A program made the translations under genes and the position numbers. A stretch of DNA of 64,000 nt from Burkholderia sp. Ax-1719 (GTDB lineage: Bacteria; Pseudomonadota; Gammaproteobacteria; Burkholderiales; Burkholderiaceae). The notes beneath the pieces are model-generated. The model saw nothing but the letters and a program-made list of their open reading frames with translations, made no database searches and was not told where the DNA came from. Numbering within the stretch: the stretch's first letter is position 1; each line of letters opens with the position of its first letter. Positions 24,984 to 33,587 of this stretch are shown in pieces. The stretch covers positions 124,001 through 188,000 of the forward strand of contig NZ_VWWJ01000008.1 in assembly GCF_011753055.1 (NCBI RefSeq). Reading direction: 5' to 3'.

Positions 24984-25940
24984 ATGAACGACCACATGCA
25001 GATTCCGGGCGTGCCCGAAGACGCCAGCGCGCCGAACGACGCGCCGCGCGGCGGTTGCCCGTTTGGGCACGGCACTGCTCAAACCGCGCCGTCCACGCCG
25101 GTCAGCACGGAAGAAAAAGGCGACGGCTGGCACGACGCCCAGCTCGACTTCTCGAAGTCGATGAGCTACGGCGACTACCTCGGGCTGGATAAGGTGCTGA
25201 ACGCCCAGCATCCGCTTTCGCCCGACCACAACGAGATGCTGTTCATCGTCCAGCATCAGACCAGCGAGCTGTGGATGAAGCTGGCGCTGTACGAGTTGCG
25301 CGCGGCGCTCGCCAACGTCCATCGCGACGAGTTGCCGCCCGCCTTCAAGCAACTGGCGCGCGTCTCACGCATCCTGGAGCAGCTGGTGCAAGCGTGGAGC
25401 GTGCTGTCGACGCTCACGCCGTCCGAATACACGGCGATGCGGCCGTATCTGGGCGCGTCGTCGGGCTTCCAGTCGTATCAGTATCGGATGATCGAGTTCC
25501 TGCTCGGCAACAAGAACGCGCAGATGCTCAAGCCGCACGAGCATCGGCCCGAAATCCTCGCGCAGGTGAAGGCGACGCTGGACGCGCCGTCGTTCTACGA
25601 CGAAGTGATCCGCCTGCTCGCGCGGCGCGGTTTCGCGATCGCGCCCGAGCGCCTGAATCGCGACTGGAGCCAGGCAACCGAACACGACACGACGGTCGAA
25701 GCGGCGTGGCTGGAGATTTACCGCAATCCCTCGAAGCACTGGGATCTGTACGAAATGGCCGAAGAACTCGTCGATCTGGAGGACGCGTTCCGTCAGTGGC
25801 GCTTCCGCCATGTGACGACGGTGGAGCGCATTATCGGCTTCAAGCAGGGCACGGGCGGCACCAACGGCGCGCCGTATCTGCGCAAGATGCTCGATGTGGT
25901 GCTGTTTCCGGAGTTGTGGCACGTGCGCACTGTGCTTTGA
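24984..25940 (+). CDS. kynA: Tryptophan 2,3-dioxygenase
   Basis: KynA is a tetrameric heme dioxygenase that opens the indole ring to N-formylkynurenine, the first and controlling step. The 318-residue protein has MSYGDYLGLD, FIVQHQTSELWMKL (distal His region), SGFQSYQYR, GFKQGTGGTNGAPYLRK, and ends with LFPELWHVRTVL containing the proximal heme ligand region. An N-terminal extension of about 40 residues holds GGCPFGHG around C25, a Cys-Pro motif. It is last in the operon and followed by a strong terminator. Confidence 0.96.
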   Translation: MNDHMQIPGVPEDASAPNDAPRGGCPFGHGTAQTAPSTPVSTEEKGDGWHDAQLDFSKSMSYGDYLGLDKVLNAQHPLSPDHNEMLFIVQHQTSELWMKLALYELRAALANVHRDELPPAFKQLARVSRILEQLVQAWSVLSTLTPSEYTAMRPYLGASSGFQSYQYRMIEFLLGNKNAQMLKPHEHRPEILAQVKATLDAPSFYDEVIRLLARRGFAIAPERLNRDWSQATEHDTTVEAAWLEIYRNPSKHWDLYEMAEELVDLEDAFRQWRFRHVTTVERIIGFKQGTGGTNGAPYLRKMLDVVLFPELWHVRTVL

Positions 25941-25975
25941 TTTCCGCCAAGCACTTCGCTGAGTGCCAGAAATGC

Positions 25976-26005
25976 AAAAAGCCCGCCATCAAGGCGGGCT
26001 TTTTT
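25976..26005. terminator. Intrinsic terminator of the kyn operon
   Basis: The stem AAAAAGCCCGCC / GGCGGGCTTTTT (12 bp, 5-base loop) ends with six T residues, 36 bases after kynA. It also faces purM, whose stop is at 26041, and can work in both directions. Confidence 0.88.
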
Positions 26006-26040
26006 ACGAGAAGAACGCGGCGCGCTTAGACGGGGTCGCC

Positions 26041-27102
26041 TCAGACCACCACGGTCTGCGCTTCGCCTTCGCGGCTTTCGCGCACGTGGCCGATCTTCCA
26101 GACCTGCTCGCCCGCTGCGGCCAGCAGTGCAGCGGCTGCGTCGGCCTGATCGGCTGCCACGACCACAGCCATGCCGATGCCGCAGTTGAACACGCGATGC
26201 ATTTCCGCGTCCGCCACGCCGCCTTCCTTCTGCAGCCACGAGAACAGCGGCGGCAGCGGCCATGCGGCGTGGTCCAGCTCAGCCGTGAGGCCGTCGCGCA
26301 GCACGCGCGGAATGTTTTCGACCAGACCGCCGCCGGTGATGTGCGCCATGCCCTTCACGGTGATGGTTTCCATCAGCTTGAGCAGCGGCTTCACGTAGAT
26401 GCGCGTGGGCGCCATCAGCGCGTCGCCCAGCGAGCGGCCGTCGAAGTCGGCGTTCAGGTCCGGGTTCGCGCGCTCGATGATCTTGCGCACCAGCGAGAAA
26501 CCGTTCGAGTGGATGCCGCTCGACGCGAGACCCAGCACCACGTCGCCCGGGGTGATGGTGCTGCCGTCGATGATCTTGCTCTTTTCGACCGCGCCGACCG
26601 CGAAGCCCGCCAAGTCGTATTCGCCGTCCGGGTACATGCCCGGCATTTCAGCGGTTTCGCCGCCGATCAGCGCGCAGCCCGACAGTTCGCAACCTTGTGC
26701 GATGCCCTGCACGACCGTGGCCGCCGTATCGACGTCCAGCTTGCCGCAGGCGAAGTAGTCGAGGAAGAACAGCGGCTCGGCGCCTTGCACGAGGATGTCG
26801 TTGACGCTCATCGCGACGAGATCCTGGCCGACCGTGTCGTGTTTGTTCAGATGAAACGCGAGACGCAGCTTGGTGCCCACGCCGTCCGTGCCCGACACCA
26901 GCACGGGTTCCTTGTAGCGCTTCGGCACTTCGAAGAGCGCGCCGAATCCGCCGATGCCGCCCATCACGCCTTCGCGCAGGGTCTTCTTTGCAAACGGCTT
27001 GATGCGGTCGACGAGCGCGTCGCCCGCGACCATGTCGACGCCGGCGTCGGCATAGGAGAGGCCTTGAGCCTGATTAGCGGGGCCGGATTTCGGTTGATTC
27101 AT
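26041..27102 (-). CDS. purM: Phosphoribosylformylglycinamidine cyclo-ligase
   Basis: PurM (AIR synthetase) closes the imidazole ring of aminoimidazole ribotide in purine synthesis with ATP. The 353-residue protein has the family start LSYADAGVDMVAGDALVDRIKP, GGFGALFEVP, VSGTDGVGTKLRLA, the long DLVAMSVNDILVQGAEPLFFLDY motif, and GGGLVENIPRVL. It is divergent from the permease gene that opens the hda series, a Burkholderia-type arrangement. Confidence 0.97.
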   Translation of the reverse strand: MNQPKSGPANQAQGLSYADAGVDMVAGDALVDRIKPFAKKTLREGVMGGIGGFGALFEVPKRYKEPVLVSGTDGVGTKLRLAFHLNKHDTVGQDLVAMSVNDILVQGAEPLFFLDYFACGKLDVDTAATVVQGIAQGCELSGCALIGGETAEMPGMYPDGEYDLAGFAVGAVEKSKIIDGSTITPGDVVLGLASSGIHSNGFSLVRKIIERANPDLNADFDGRSLGDALMAPTRIYVKPLLKLMETITVKGMAHITGGGLVENIPRVLRDGLTAELDHAAWPLPPLFSWLQKEGGVADAEMHRVFNCGIGMAVVVAADQADAAAALLAAAGEQVWKIGHVRESREGEAQTVVV

Positions 27103-27236
27103 GGGGAAGCGCCAGAAGGTCGGTAAAATGCGATTTTAACCGATTGACGGCGACCCGCCGCCGCGCCCTGGGTGAGTATTTTGGGATGACGCCTGGGATC
27201 AGCGCTTTGGATGCGCCCCACGCGAGCGGAACGACA

Positions 27237-27254
27237 GGCGCGCCGCGGCGCGCC
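27237..27254. repeat. 18-bp perfect GC palindrome between purM and the permease gene
   Basis: The sequence GGCGCGCCGCGGCGCGCC reads identically on both strands. It lies in the 241-base divergent intergenic region, 90 bases before the permease start. It could be an operator or an RNA hairpin, or be a by-product of extreme GC content. Confidence 0.6.
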
Positions 27255-27343
27255 AGCACGGGCAGGAGACAAGGCGAAACACGCGCGGAGCACGGCTCGC
27301 GCATGACCGACGCCAGCCCGCCCTACAACCGGAAAACAACGTT

Positions 27344-28423
27344 TTGTCGCAGAACACACCGATTTTCACGCCGTATCAGCGTCAGGCCTTCATCTGGGCC
27401 GCGCTCGCGCTCGCCTTCGGCATCGTGCTCTGGCTGCTGCGTCCCGTGCTCACGCCCTTTCTGCTCGGCGGGCTGCTCGCCTATGTGCTGCAGCCGGGCG
27501 TGGCGTGGCTGGTGCGCCGGCGCGTGCCGCGCGGCCTCGCCGCGCTCACCATGATGCTGTTTTTCGCGCTGGTCGTGACCATGCTGGTCGTGCTGCTGCT
27601 CGCCGTGATCCAGAAAGAAGGGCCGCAGCTCAAGCAGCAGGTGCCCGCGATGATCACGCATCTGCACGACTGGGCCACGCCCAAGCTGGCATTTCTGGGC
27701 GTGAACGACGATGTGCTCGACTTCCAGAGCCTGCGCGACCTGATCACGAGCCGCGTGGAAGGCAGCGCGCAGACCATCGCGCTCTACGCGTGGACGTCGA
27801 TTCGCACCAGCAGCAACGTGGCGATCGAAGTGATCTCGAACGCCGTGCTGGTGCCGCTGGTGCTGTTCTATCTGCTGTACGACTGGAACGCGATGCTCGC
27901 GCGCGTGCAGACCTTCGTGCCGCGCCGCTGGTTTGCGCGCACCATGGAACTGGCCGGCGAAATGGACCGCATGCTGGCGCAATATCTGCGTGGCCAGTTG
28001 CTGGTGATGGCTATTCTCGCGGCGTTTTATGCGATTGCGCTGTCGATCGCGGGCTTCGAAGTGGCGCTGCCGGTCGGCGTGTTCACGGGCCTCGCGGTGC
28101 TGATTCCGTATCTGGGTTACGCGACGGGCCTCGTGCTCGCACTCGTGGCCGCGCTGTTGCAGTTCGGCAGCTGGTATGGTTTCGGCGCGGTGGCGCTGAT
28201 CTACGGCGTGGGCCAGGTGCTCGAAGGCTTTTTCCTCACGCCGCGGCTGGTGGGCGAGCGCATCGGGCTGCATCCGCTCGCGGTGATTTTTGCGTTGCTC
28301 GCCTTCGGGCAACTGTTCGGGTTCTTCGGCGTGCTGCTCGCGCTGCCGGCCAGCGCGATCCTCTCGATCGCCCTGCGTGAATTGCGCCGCAGCTATCTCG
28401 CCAGCGCGCTCTATCGGAATTGA
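27344..28423 (+). CDS. AI-2E family transporter (PerM-like permease)
   Basis: The 359-residue membrane protein belongs to the AI-2E/PerM family. Hydrophobic segments occur at about 11-60, 66-90, 150-180 and 210-340, and the C-terminal RLVGERIGLHPLAVIFALLAFGQLFGFFG motif is typical. Members are proposed exporters or Na+/H+ antiporters; a link to autoinducer-2 is only shown for a few. The start is a TTG (27344) with GGAAAA about 8 bases upstream; the next residues SQNTPIFTPYQRQ are kept in related proteins. It opens the series with hda. Confidence 0.88.
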   Translation: MSQNTPIFTPYQRQAFIWAALALAFGIVLWLLRPVLTPFLLGGLLAYVLQPGVAWLVRRRVPRGLAALTMMLFFALVVTMLVVLLLAVIQKEGPQLKQQVPAMITHLHDWATPKLAFLGVNDDVLDFQSLRDLITSRVEGSAQTIALYAWTSIRTSSNVAIEVISNAVLVPLVLFYLLYDWNAMLARVQTFVPRRWFARTMELAGEMDRMLAQYLRGQLLVMAILAAFYAIALSIAGFEVALPVGVFTGLAVLIPYLGYATGLVLALVAALLQFGSWYGFGAVALIYGVGQVLEGFFLTPRLVGERIGLHPLAVIFALLAFGQLFGFFGVLLALPASAILSIALRELRRSYLASALYRN

Positions 28424-28495
28424 ACGAGCAGGAACCGGATTCGTACTGAGAGCACTGAACGCACTGAGAGACCCGACACTTCGGCCAGACATACC

Positions 28496-29854
28496 GTGCA
28501 GCGACAGCTAACGCTCGATCTCGGCACCCCGCCGCCATCGACCTTCGACAACTTCCACACCGGCGCCAACGCGGAGCTGGTCGCGCGCCTGCGCGGGCTC
28601 GATGCCGCGCTCGCTGCCGGCGTCGATCCGAAGGCCGACCGCACGTTCTACGTCTGGGGCGAACCGGGCAATGGCCGCTCGCATCTGCTGCGCTCGCTGG
28701 CTTACGAAGCGCCGCCGGGCCACGTGCGCTATCTCGGGCCGCAAAGCGGCCTGGCCGCCTTCACCTTCGATGCGCGCGTGACGATTTACGCGGTGGACGA
28801 CTGCGATTCGCTTTCGGGCGCGCAGCAGATCGCCCTGTTCAACCTCTTCAACGAAGTGCGCTCGCATCCGGCCACGGCGCTGGTCGCCACCGGCAATGCG
28901 CCGCCGATGGGCCTCGCGGTGCGCGAGGATCTGCGCACGCGCCTGGGCTGGGGGCTGGTGTTCCACCTCGCGCCGCTCTCGGATGCGGGCAAGGCCGCCG
29001 TGCTCAAGCAGGCGGCGCGCGAACGCGGCATCAATCTCGCCGACGACGTGCCCGCCTATCTGCTCACGCACTTCCGCCGCGACATGCCGAGCCTGATGCG
29101 CCTGCTCGACGCGCTCGACCGCTTTTCGCTGGAGCAAAAGCGCGCGGTGACGCTGCCGCTGCTGCGAACGATGCTCGCGAACGGCGAAGGACCGCTGAGC
29201 CCCGAAGCGCTCGCAGGCAATGACGCCGCACTGTTCGCACTGCGGCCTGATGGAACGGAACACGCCGACATTGCCGATATCGCGGATCTCCCGGAGCTGG
29301 GCGAAGCACAGGACGATGCGGCCCCGGAATCCGCCGCCGCACCGGCAGGCGTCGAACTCGAACTGTTCCCGCCGCAGGACGCGACGGACCCGACGGACTC
29401 GCACCCGGCCGATCCGGCCTACGAAGCGCCCAAGGCCCCGGCCCTGCAGACCCGCGAGCCGATGGACGACAAGCCCTTCGAGCCGCCAACCGACAATGTC
29501 GATGGCGAACTGGGGGTCAAATTCCGCGACGTCGTGCATCGCGAACTGGGCACCGACCTGCAAGGCGAGGTCAACGCCGACGTCAGCAACGAAATGAGCG
29601 GCGAGCTGAACGGCGATCTCGATCCGCCCGCCGCGGACGCGAACGCGCCCGAGGCTGCGACCGCTCCTGCGAGCCCGACCGAAGCACCGCCAGCGCAGCC
29701 TGACGCCAACGCGGCGCCCACCGCAGCGCAGACGCCGGACGCACCAGACGCATCGGACGCACCGGAAGCAGCGCCCGCGCCCGACGAATCCAACACGCAG
29801 CCCGCCCCGCCGGCCCACGCCGGCACCGGCAACGGCTTCACCCGCTTCAAGTAA
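28496..29854 (+). CDS. hda: DnaA regulatory inactivator Hda with a long acidic C-terminal extension
   Basis: Hda binds the DNA-loaded sliding clamp and stimulates ATP hydrolysis by DnaA, preventing over-initiation. Residues 4-9 (QLTLDL) match the clamp-binding motif; GEPGNGRSH (55-63) is the Hda-type Walker A; YAVDDCDS (98-105) is Walker B; RRDMPSLMRLLDALD carries the arginine finger region. The AAA+ part ends near residue 227, yet the frame continues to 452. The extra ~220 residues are Asp/Glu/Pro/Ala-rich, low in hydrophobics and probably disordered, ending GNGFTRFK. Start is GTG 28496. Spacing to the next gene is 11 bases. Confidence 0.9.
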   Translation: MQRQLTLDLGTPPPSTFDNFHTGANAELVARLRGLDAALAAGVDPKADRTFYVWGEPGNGRSHLLRSLAYEAPPGHVRYLGPQSGLAAFTFDARVTIYAVDDCDSLSGAQQIALFNLFNEVRSHPATALVATGNAPPMGLAVREDLRTRLGWGLVFHLAPLSDAGKAAVLKQAARERGINLADDVPAYLLTHFRRDMPSLMRLLDALDRFSLEQKRAVTLPLLRTMLANGEGPLSPEALAGNDAALFALRPDGTEHADIADIADLPELGEAQDDAAPESAAAPAGVELELFPPQDATDPTDSHPADPAYEAPKAPALQTREPMDDKPFEPPTDNVDGELGVKFRDVVHRELGTDLQGEVNADVSNEMSGELNGDLDPPAADANAPEAATAPASPTEAPPAQPDANAAPTAAQTPDAPDASDAPEAAPAPDESNTQPAPPAHAGTGNGFTRFK

Positions 29855-29865
29855 AATGAGCGCCC

Positions 29866-30552
29866 ATGGCTAATCTCGCACTTTTCGATCTCGATCACAC
29901 GCTGATCCCCACCGACAGCGACCACGAATGGGGCCGCTTCATGGTGAAGCTCGGCCTCGTGGACGCCGAGCGCTTCACCGAGCAGAACGACTTCTTCTAC
30001 GGTCAGTACAAGGCCGGCACGCTCGACATCAACGCGTACCTCGTCGCCGCCCTCACGCCGCTCGCCAAGCACTCGCGCGCGCAGCTCAAGGCCTGGCACG
30101 ACCAGTACATGCACGAAGTCATCAAGCCGGCCATGCTGCCGGTGGCGATCGAACTCGTGCGCGAGCACAAGGACGCGGGCGACCTCGTCTGCATGGTGAC
30201 GGCGACCAACGAATTCATCACCGCGCCCATCGGCGAAGCTTTTGGCGTGGACAAGCTGATCGCGTGCGAAGTTGAAACCGTGGACGGCCATCCGGAATCG
30301 GCTTTCACCGGCCGCCCGACCGGCACGCCGAGCTTCCGCGAAGGCAAGATCACGCGCGTCGAAGCCTGGCTGGCCTCGATGGGCAAGACCTGGTCGGACT
30401 TCGATCGCAGCTACTTCTACAGCGACTCGCACAACGACATTCCGTTGCTCGAAAAAGTCACCGACCCGATCGCGACCAACCCCGACGACACCCTGCGCGC
30501 CCACGCGCAACAAGCAGGCTGGCGCATTCTCGATTTGTTCCAAGCCTCGTGA
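29866..30552 (+). CDS. HAD-IB family phosphatase
   Basis: The 228-residue protein is a haloacid dehalogenase-type phosphatase of subfamily IB (SerB-like). DLDHTLIP near the N-terminus holds the catalytic aspartates, VTATNEFI supplies motif II, and YSDSHNDIPLL is motif IV. A helical cap lies between (about 30-100). Related proteins dephosphorylate phosphoserine, histidinol phosphate or phosphatidylglycerol phosphate; the substrate is not clear. It follows hda and overlaps the GTG of pcnB by 4 bases. Confidence 0.88.
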   Translation: MANLALFDLDHTLIPTDSDHEWGRFMVKLGLVDAERFTEQNDFFYGQYKAGTLDINAYLVAALTPLAKHSRAQLKAWHDQYMHEVIKPAMLPVAIELVREHKDAGDLVCMVTATNEFITAPIGEAFGVDKLIACEVETVDGHPESAFTGRPTGTPSFREGKITRVEAWLASMGKTWSDFDRSYFYSDSHNDIPLLEKVTDPIATNPDDTLRAHAQQAGWRILDLFQAS

Positions 30553-32198
30553 TCAAGAAATTCATCCGCAAGCTGTTCGGCCAGGACGACGCCGAAGCCG
30601 TTGAAACGCAAGGCGAACACGGCGACGACGCCCGCGCAGCAGCGCATGACGGCGACGCCGCCGTCGGCACCGATGTGGGCACCGATGTGGGCACGACTGC
30701 CCGCGCGCGCCGCAAGACCGTCACCGTCAAGAAGGAAACCAAGCCGCGCGGCGCGCAGGGCAAGAAAGGCGCCGCCGATCCGACCACGCCCGTGATCCTG
30801 TCCGCCGACGTGCACGGCATCAACCCGGCGCTGATTTCCCGCAATGCGGTGCGCGTGACCGAAGGCCTGCAGCAAGCGGGCTTCCGGGCGTTCATCGTCG
30901 GCGGCGCGGTGCGCGACCTGCTGCTGGGCATCGCGCCCAAGGATTTCGACGTCGCCACCGACGCTACGCCCGATCAGGTGCAGAAGCTGTTCCGCCGCGC
31001 GCGCATCATCGGCCGGCGCTTCCAGATCGTGCACGTGCAGTTCGGCCAGGAAATCATCGAAACCTCGACGTTCCGTGCGCTCGTCGATCCGCCGCCCGCG
31101 AATGCCGCGCCCGCCGCGCCGCAAAAGCGCATGCGCCGCGACGAACTCGACCGCAAGACACACCACGTGGACGCCAGCGGCCGCGTGCTGCGCGACAACG
31201 TCTGGGGCGAGCAGCACGAAGACGCCACGCGCCGCGACTTCACGATCAACGCGATGTACTACGATCCGGCCACGCAAACCGTGCTGGACTACCACAACGG
31301 CATGGCCGACATGCGCGCGCGCCTGTTGCGCATGATCGGCGACCCGGCCACGCGCTATCGCGAAGATCCGGTGCGCATGCTGCGTGTGGTGCGTTTCGCG
31401 GCCAAGCTCGGCTTCGAGATCGAAGAACACACGCGCGGCCCGATCCAGGAAATGGCCGATCTCATCAACAACGTGCCGGCGGCGCGTCTGTTCGACGAGA
31501 TGCTCAAGCTGCTGCTGTCGGGTCACGCGCTGGAATGCCTGCGCTGGCTGCGCAAGGAAGGCCTGCATCACGGCCTGCTGCCGCTGCTCGACGTGGTGCT
31601 GGAGCAGCCGCAAGGCGAACGCTTCATCACGCTCGCGCTCTCGAACACCGACGCGCGCGTGCGCCAGGGCAAGCCGGTGTCGCCGGGCTTCCTGTTCGCC
31701 ACGCTGCTGTGGCACGACGTGCAGCAACGCCTCACCCAGTACACAGCCGAAGGCGAATTCCCGGTGCCCGCGCTCAATCGCGCGATGGACGACGTGATCG
31801 ACATGCAGACCGAGAAGCTGGCGATCCATCGCCGCTACTCGTCGGATATGCGCGAGATCTGGGGCCTGCAACTGCGCCTCGAAAAGCGCGGCCGCAGCGC
31901 GATCAAGCTGCTGGAACACCCCCGCTTCAGAGCGGGGTATGATTTCCTCCTGCTGCGCTGCGAATCGGGCGAGCTTGATGCCGAAATCGGCCAGTGGTGG
32001 ACCGACTTCATCAGCGGCGATCTGACCGCACGCGAAACGTTGCTCAATGCCGGCGGCAATCGCGAGCGCTCGCCGCGCAAGCGTCGCCGTCGCGGCGGCG
32101 CGAAGAACCGTAAAGCGGGCGAAGCTGGCGCCGGAACCGAGAGCACCGGCGCGGATGCATCGCACGACCAGGCCGACGACGGCCCGTACGAGGACTGA
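30549..32198 (+). CDS. pcnB: Poly(A) polymerase I
   Basis: PcnB adds poly(A) tails to RNA 3' ends, marking them for decay. The 549-residue protein has the class II nucleotidyltransferase core: FIVGGAVRDLLLG, KDFDVATDATPDQ (catalytic Asp-x-Asp), and RRDFTINAMYYDP, followed by a Pol A RNA-binding region and a basic tail (ERSPRKRRRRGGAKNRK). The first ~80 residues are low-complexity with a 12-bp repeat in the DNA. It starts with GTG overlapping the HAD stop, so translation is probably coupled. PcnB is favoured over CCA-adding enzyme because of the basic tail and folK linkage. Confidence 0.93.
   Translation: MIKKFIRKLFGQDDAEAVETQGEHGDDARAAAHDGDAAVGTDVGTDVGTTARARRKTVTVKKETKPRGAQGKKGAADPTTPVILSADVHGINPALISRNAVRVTEGLQQAGFRAFIVGGAVRDLLLGIAPKDFDVATDATPDQVQKLFRRARIIGRRFQIVHVQFGQEIIETSTFRALVDPPPANAAPAAPQKRMRRDELDRKTHHVDASGRVLRDNVWGEQHEDATRRDFTINAMYYDPATQTVLDYHNGMADMRARLLRMIGDPATRYREDPVRMLRVVRFAAKLGFEIEEHTRGPIQEMADLINNVPAARLFDEMLKLLLSGHALECLRWLRKEGLHHGLLPLLDVVLEQPQGERFITLALSNTDARVRQGKPVSPGFLFATLLWHDVQQRLTQYTAEGEFPVPALNRAMDDVIDMQTEKLAIHRRYSSDMREIWGLQLRLEKRGRSAIKLLEHPRFRAGYDFLLLRCESGELDAEIGQWWTDFISGDLTARETLLNAGGNRERSPRKRRRRGGAKNRKAGEAGAGTESTGADASHDQADDGPYED
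30665..30688 (+). repeat. Two tandem 12-bp repeats within pcnB
   Basis: GGCACCGATGTG occurs twice in tandem (with a third partial copy), encoding Gly-Thr-Asp-Val repeats in the low-complexity N-terminus. Confidence 0.8.
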
Positions 32199-32270
32199 CG
32201 CCATGCAGGCGCAGCGTAGTGTGGGCGCAGTCAACGCGCCTTTGCAACGATAGCCGCAGGAAGTGAAGCC

Positions 32271-32837
32271 ATGACGGTTGCCTGGCTGGGAATTGGCGCA
32301 AATCTGGGGGATGCGCGCCAGACCCTCAAAGACGCGGTGGTGTGTCTTGCGCAACAGCACACCATCACCGTGGTCGCCAAATCGAGTCTGTACCGCACCG
32401 CGCCGATCGACGCGGGCGGCGACGACTATTTCAACTGCGTCGTGAAGCTCGAAACGTGCCTCACGGCGCACGATCTGCTTGGCCTGTGCCAGCGCATCGA
32501 AGATCACTTCGGCCGCGAACGCCCCTTTCGCAACGCGCCGCGCACGCTCGACATCGACGTGCTGATGTTCGGCGACGCCGTGATCGACGACCCCGACCTG
32601 ATCGTGCCGCATCCGCGCATGACGGGCCGTGCGTTCGTGCTCGCGCCGCTGGCCGAAATCGACGCGGAACTCGTGATTCCCGGCCAGGGCGTGGTCAGCG
32701 CGTTCCTGCCCGGCGTCGCCGATCAGCGTATCGAGAAGCTGCGGCCGCTGTGCCAGTGTCTGGGCGCGGCGCCCGAACCGGCGGCGGCGGATCATGCCGT
32801 CGACGGCGTCGACAAGAAACCAGGCACCTGCCGATGA
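32271..32837 (+). CDS. folK: 6-hydroxymethyl-7,8-dihydropterin pyrophosphokinase
   Basis: FolK transfers pyrophosphate from ATP to hydroxymethyl-dihydropterin in folate synthesis. The 188-residue product has AWLGIGANLGDARQTL, SSLYRTAPID, and the signature RTLDIDVLMF. AGGAAG precedes the ATG. It overlaps the following kinase gene by 4 bases (ATGA) and with panB 70 bases further on forms a small cofactor unit; the PabB-PabC fusion at 34-36 kb makes another folate precursor. Confidence 0.95.
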   Translation: MTVAWLGIGANLGDARQTLKDAVVCLAQQHTITVVAKSSLYRTAPIDAGGDDYFNCVVKLETCLTAHDLLGLCQRIEDHFGRERPFRNAPRTLDIDVLMFGDAVIDDPDLIVPHPRMTGRAFVLAPLAEIDAELVIPGQGVVSAFLPGVADQRIEKLRPLCQCLGAAPEPAAADHAVDGVDKKPGTCR

Positions 32838-33514
32838 ACACGCCCCTGCCGATCGTCACCGCGCGCGCCGTACGGCCCGCGCTCGACTACATCGTGATCG
32901 AAGGGCCGATCGGGGCAGGCAAGACCGCGCTGGCCACGCGTCTGGCCGAGCGCTGGCAGATGCAGACGCTGATCGAATCGCACGCCGATAACCCCTTTCT
33001 CGAACGCTTCTACCGCGACGCCTCGCGTCACGCGCTGGCCGCGCAGCTTGCCGTAGCGCTGCAGCGCGAGCGTCTGTCGCATGAAGTGAGCGCGCGTCGC
33101 GGCTCGGGCGCGCCGCTCGTGACCAACTTCCTCGCCGAGCGCAACGACGTGTTCGCGCGTCTCACGCTGCCCGAAGAGGAACTGCCGCTCTATCGCGCGC
33201 TGGCCGCGCGCCTGCCCGTGCAGGCGCCTGCACCCGACCTGGTGGTCTATCTCCAGGCCAGCCCCGAAGCGCTGTTCGCGCGCATCCAGAAACGCGCCGT
33301 GCCGGTGGAACAGCACATCTCCGACGCCTTCCTGCGTGGGTTGTGCGACAGCTACAACGAATTTTTCTATCATTACGACCGTGCGCCGGTACTGACGGTC
33401 GGCGTCGAAAATCTGAATCCGCTCGACTCCGACGAGGACCTTGCGCTGATCGCCGAACGTATCGAAACGATGCGCGGGCGCAAGGAATCGTTCGTCAAGG
33501 GCACGTCGCTCTGA
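32834..33514 (+). CDS. Deoxynucleoside kinase family protein
   Basis: The 226-residue protein has a P-loop GPIGAGKT near residue 25, a Glu-Arg-Tyr-like middle region (NFLAERNDVFARL), and DLVVYLQASPEALFARIQKR, typical of the dCK/dGK/TK2-like deoxynucleoside kinase family. It probably phosphorylates a deoxynucleoside for salvage, though the base preference cannot be read. The ATG overlaps the folK stop. A folK-dNK-panB order is common in beta-proteobacteria. Confidence 0.88.
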   Translation: MNTPLPIVTARAVRPALDYIVIEGPIGAGKTALATRLAERWQMQTLIESHADNPFLERFYRDASRHALAAQLAVALQRERLSHEVSARRGSGAPLVTNFLAERNDVFARLTLPEEELPLYRALAARLPVQAPAPDLVVYLQASPEALFARIQKRAVPVEQHISDAFLRGLCDSYNEFFYHYDRAPVLTVGVENLNPLDSDEDLALIAERIETMRGRKESFVKGTSL

Positions 33515-33587
33515 GCCTTGCCAGGCTTATTCCCGCGACAGCCCTTCCGGTTTCTCCCTCCATAACGGATCACCCCAGGATTTCCCC

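Noticed and set aside
30417..32795. A 792-codon open frame antisense to pcnB and folK
   Set aside because: It spans several real genes and their gaps, with a His/Arg-rich product lacking motifs.
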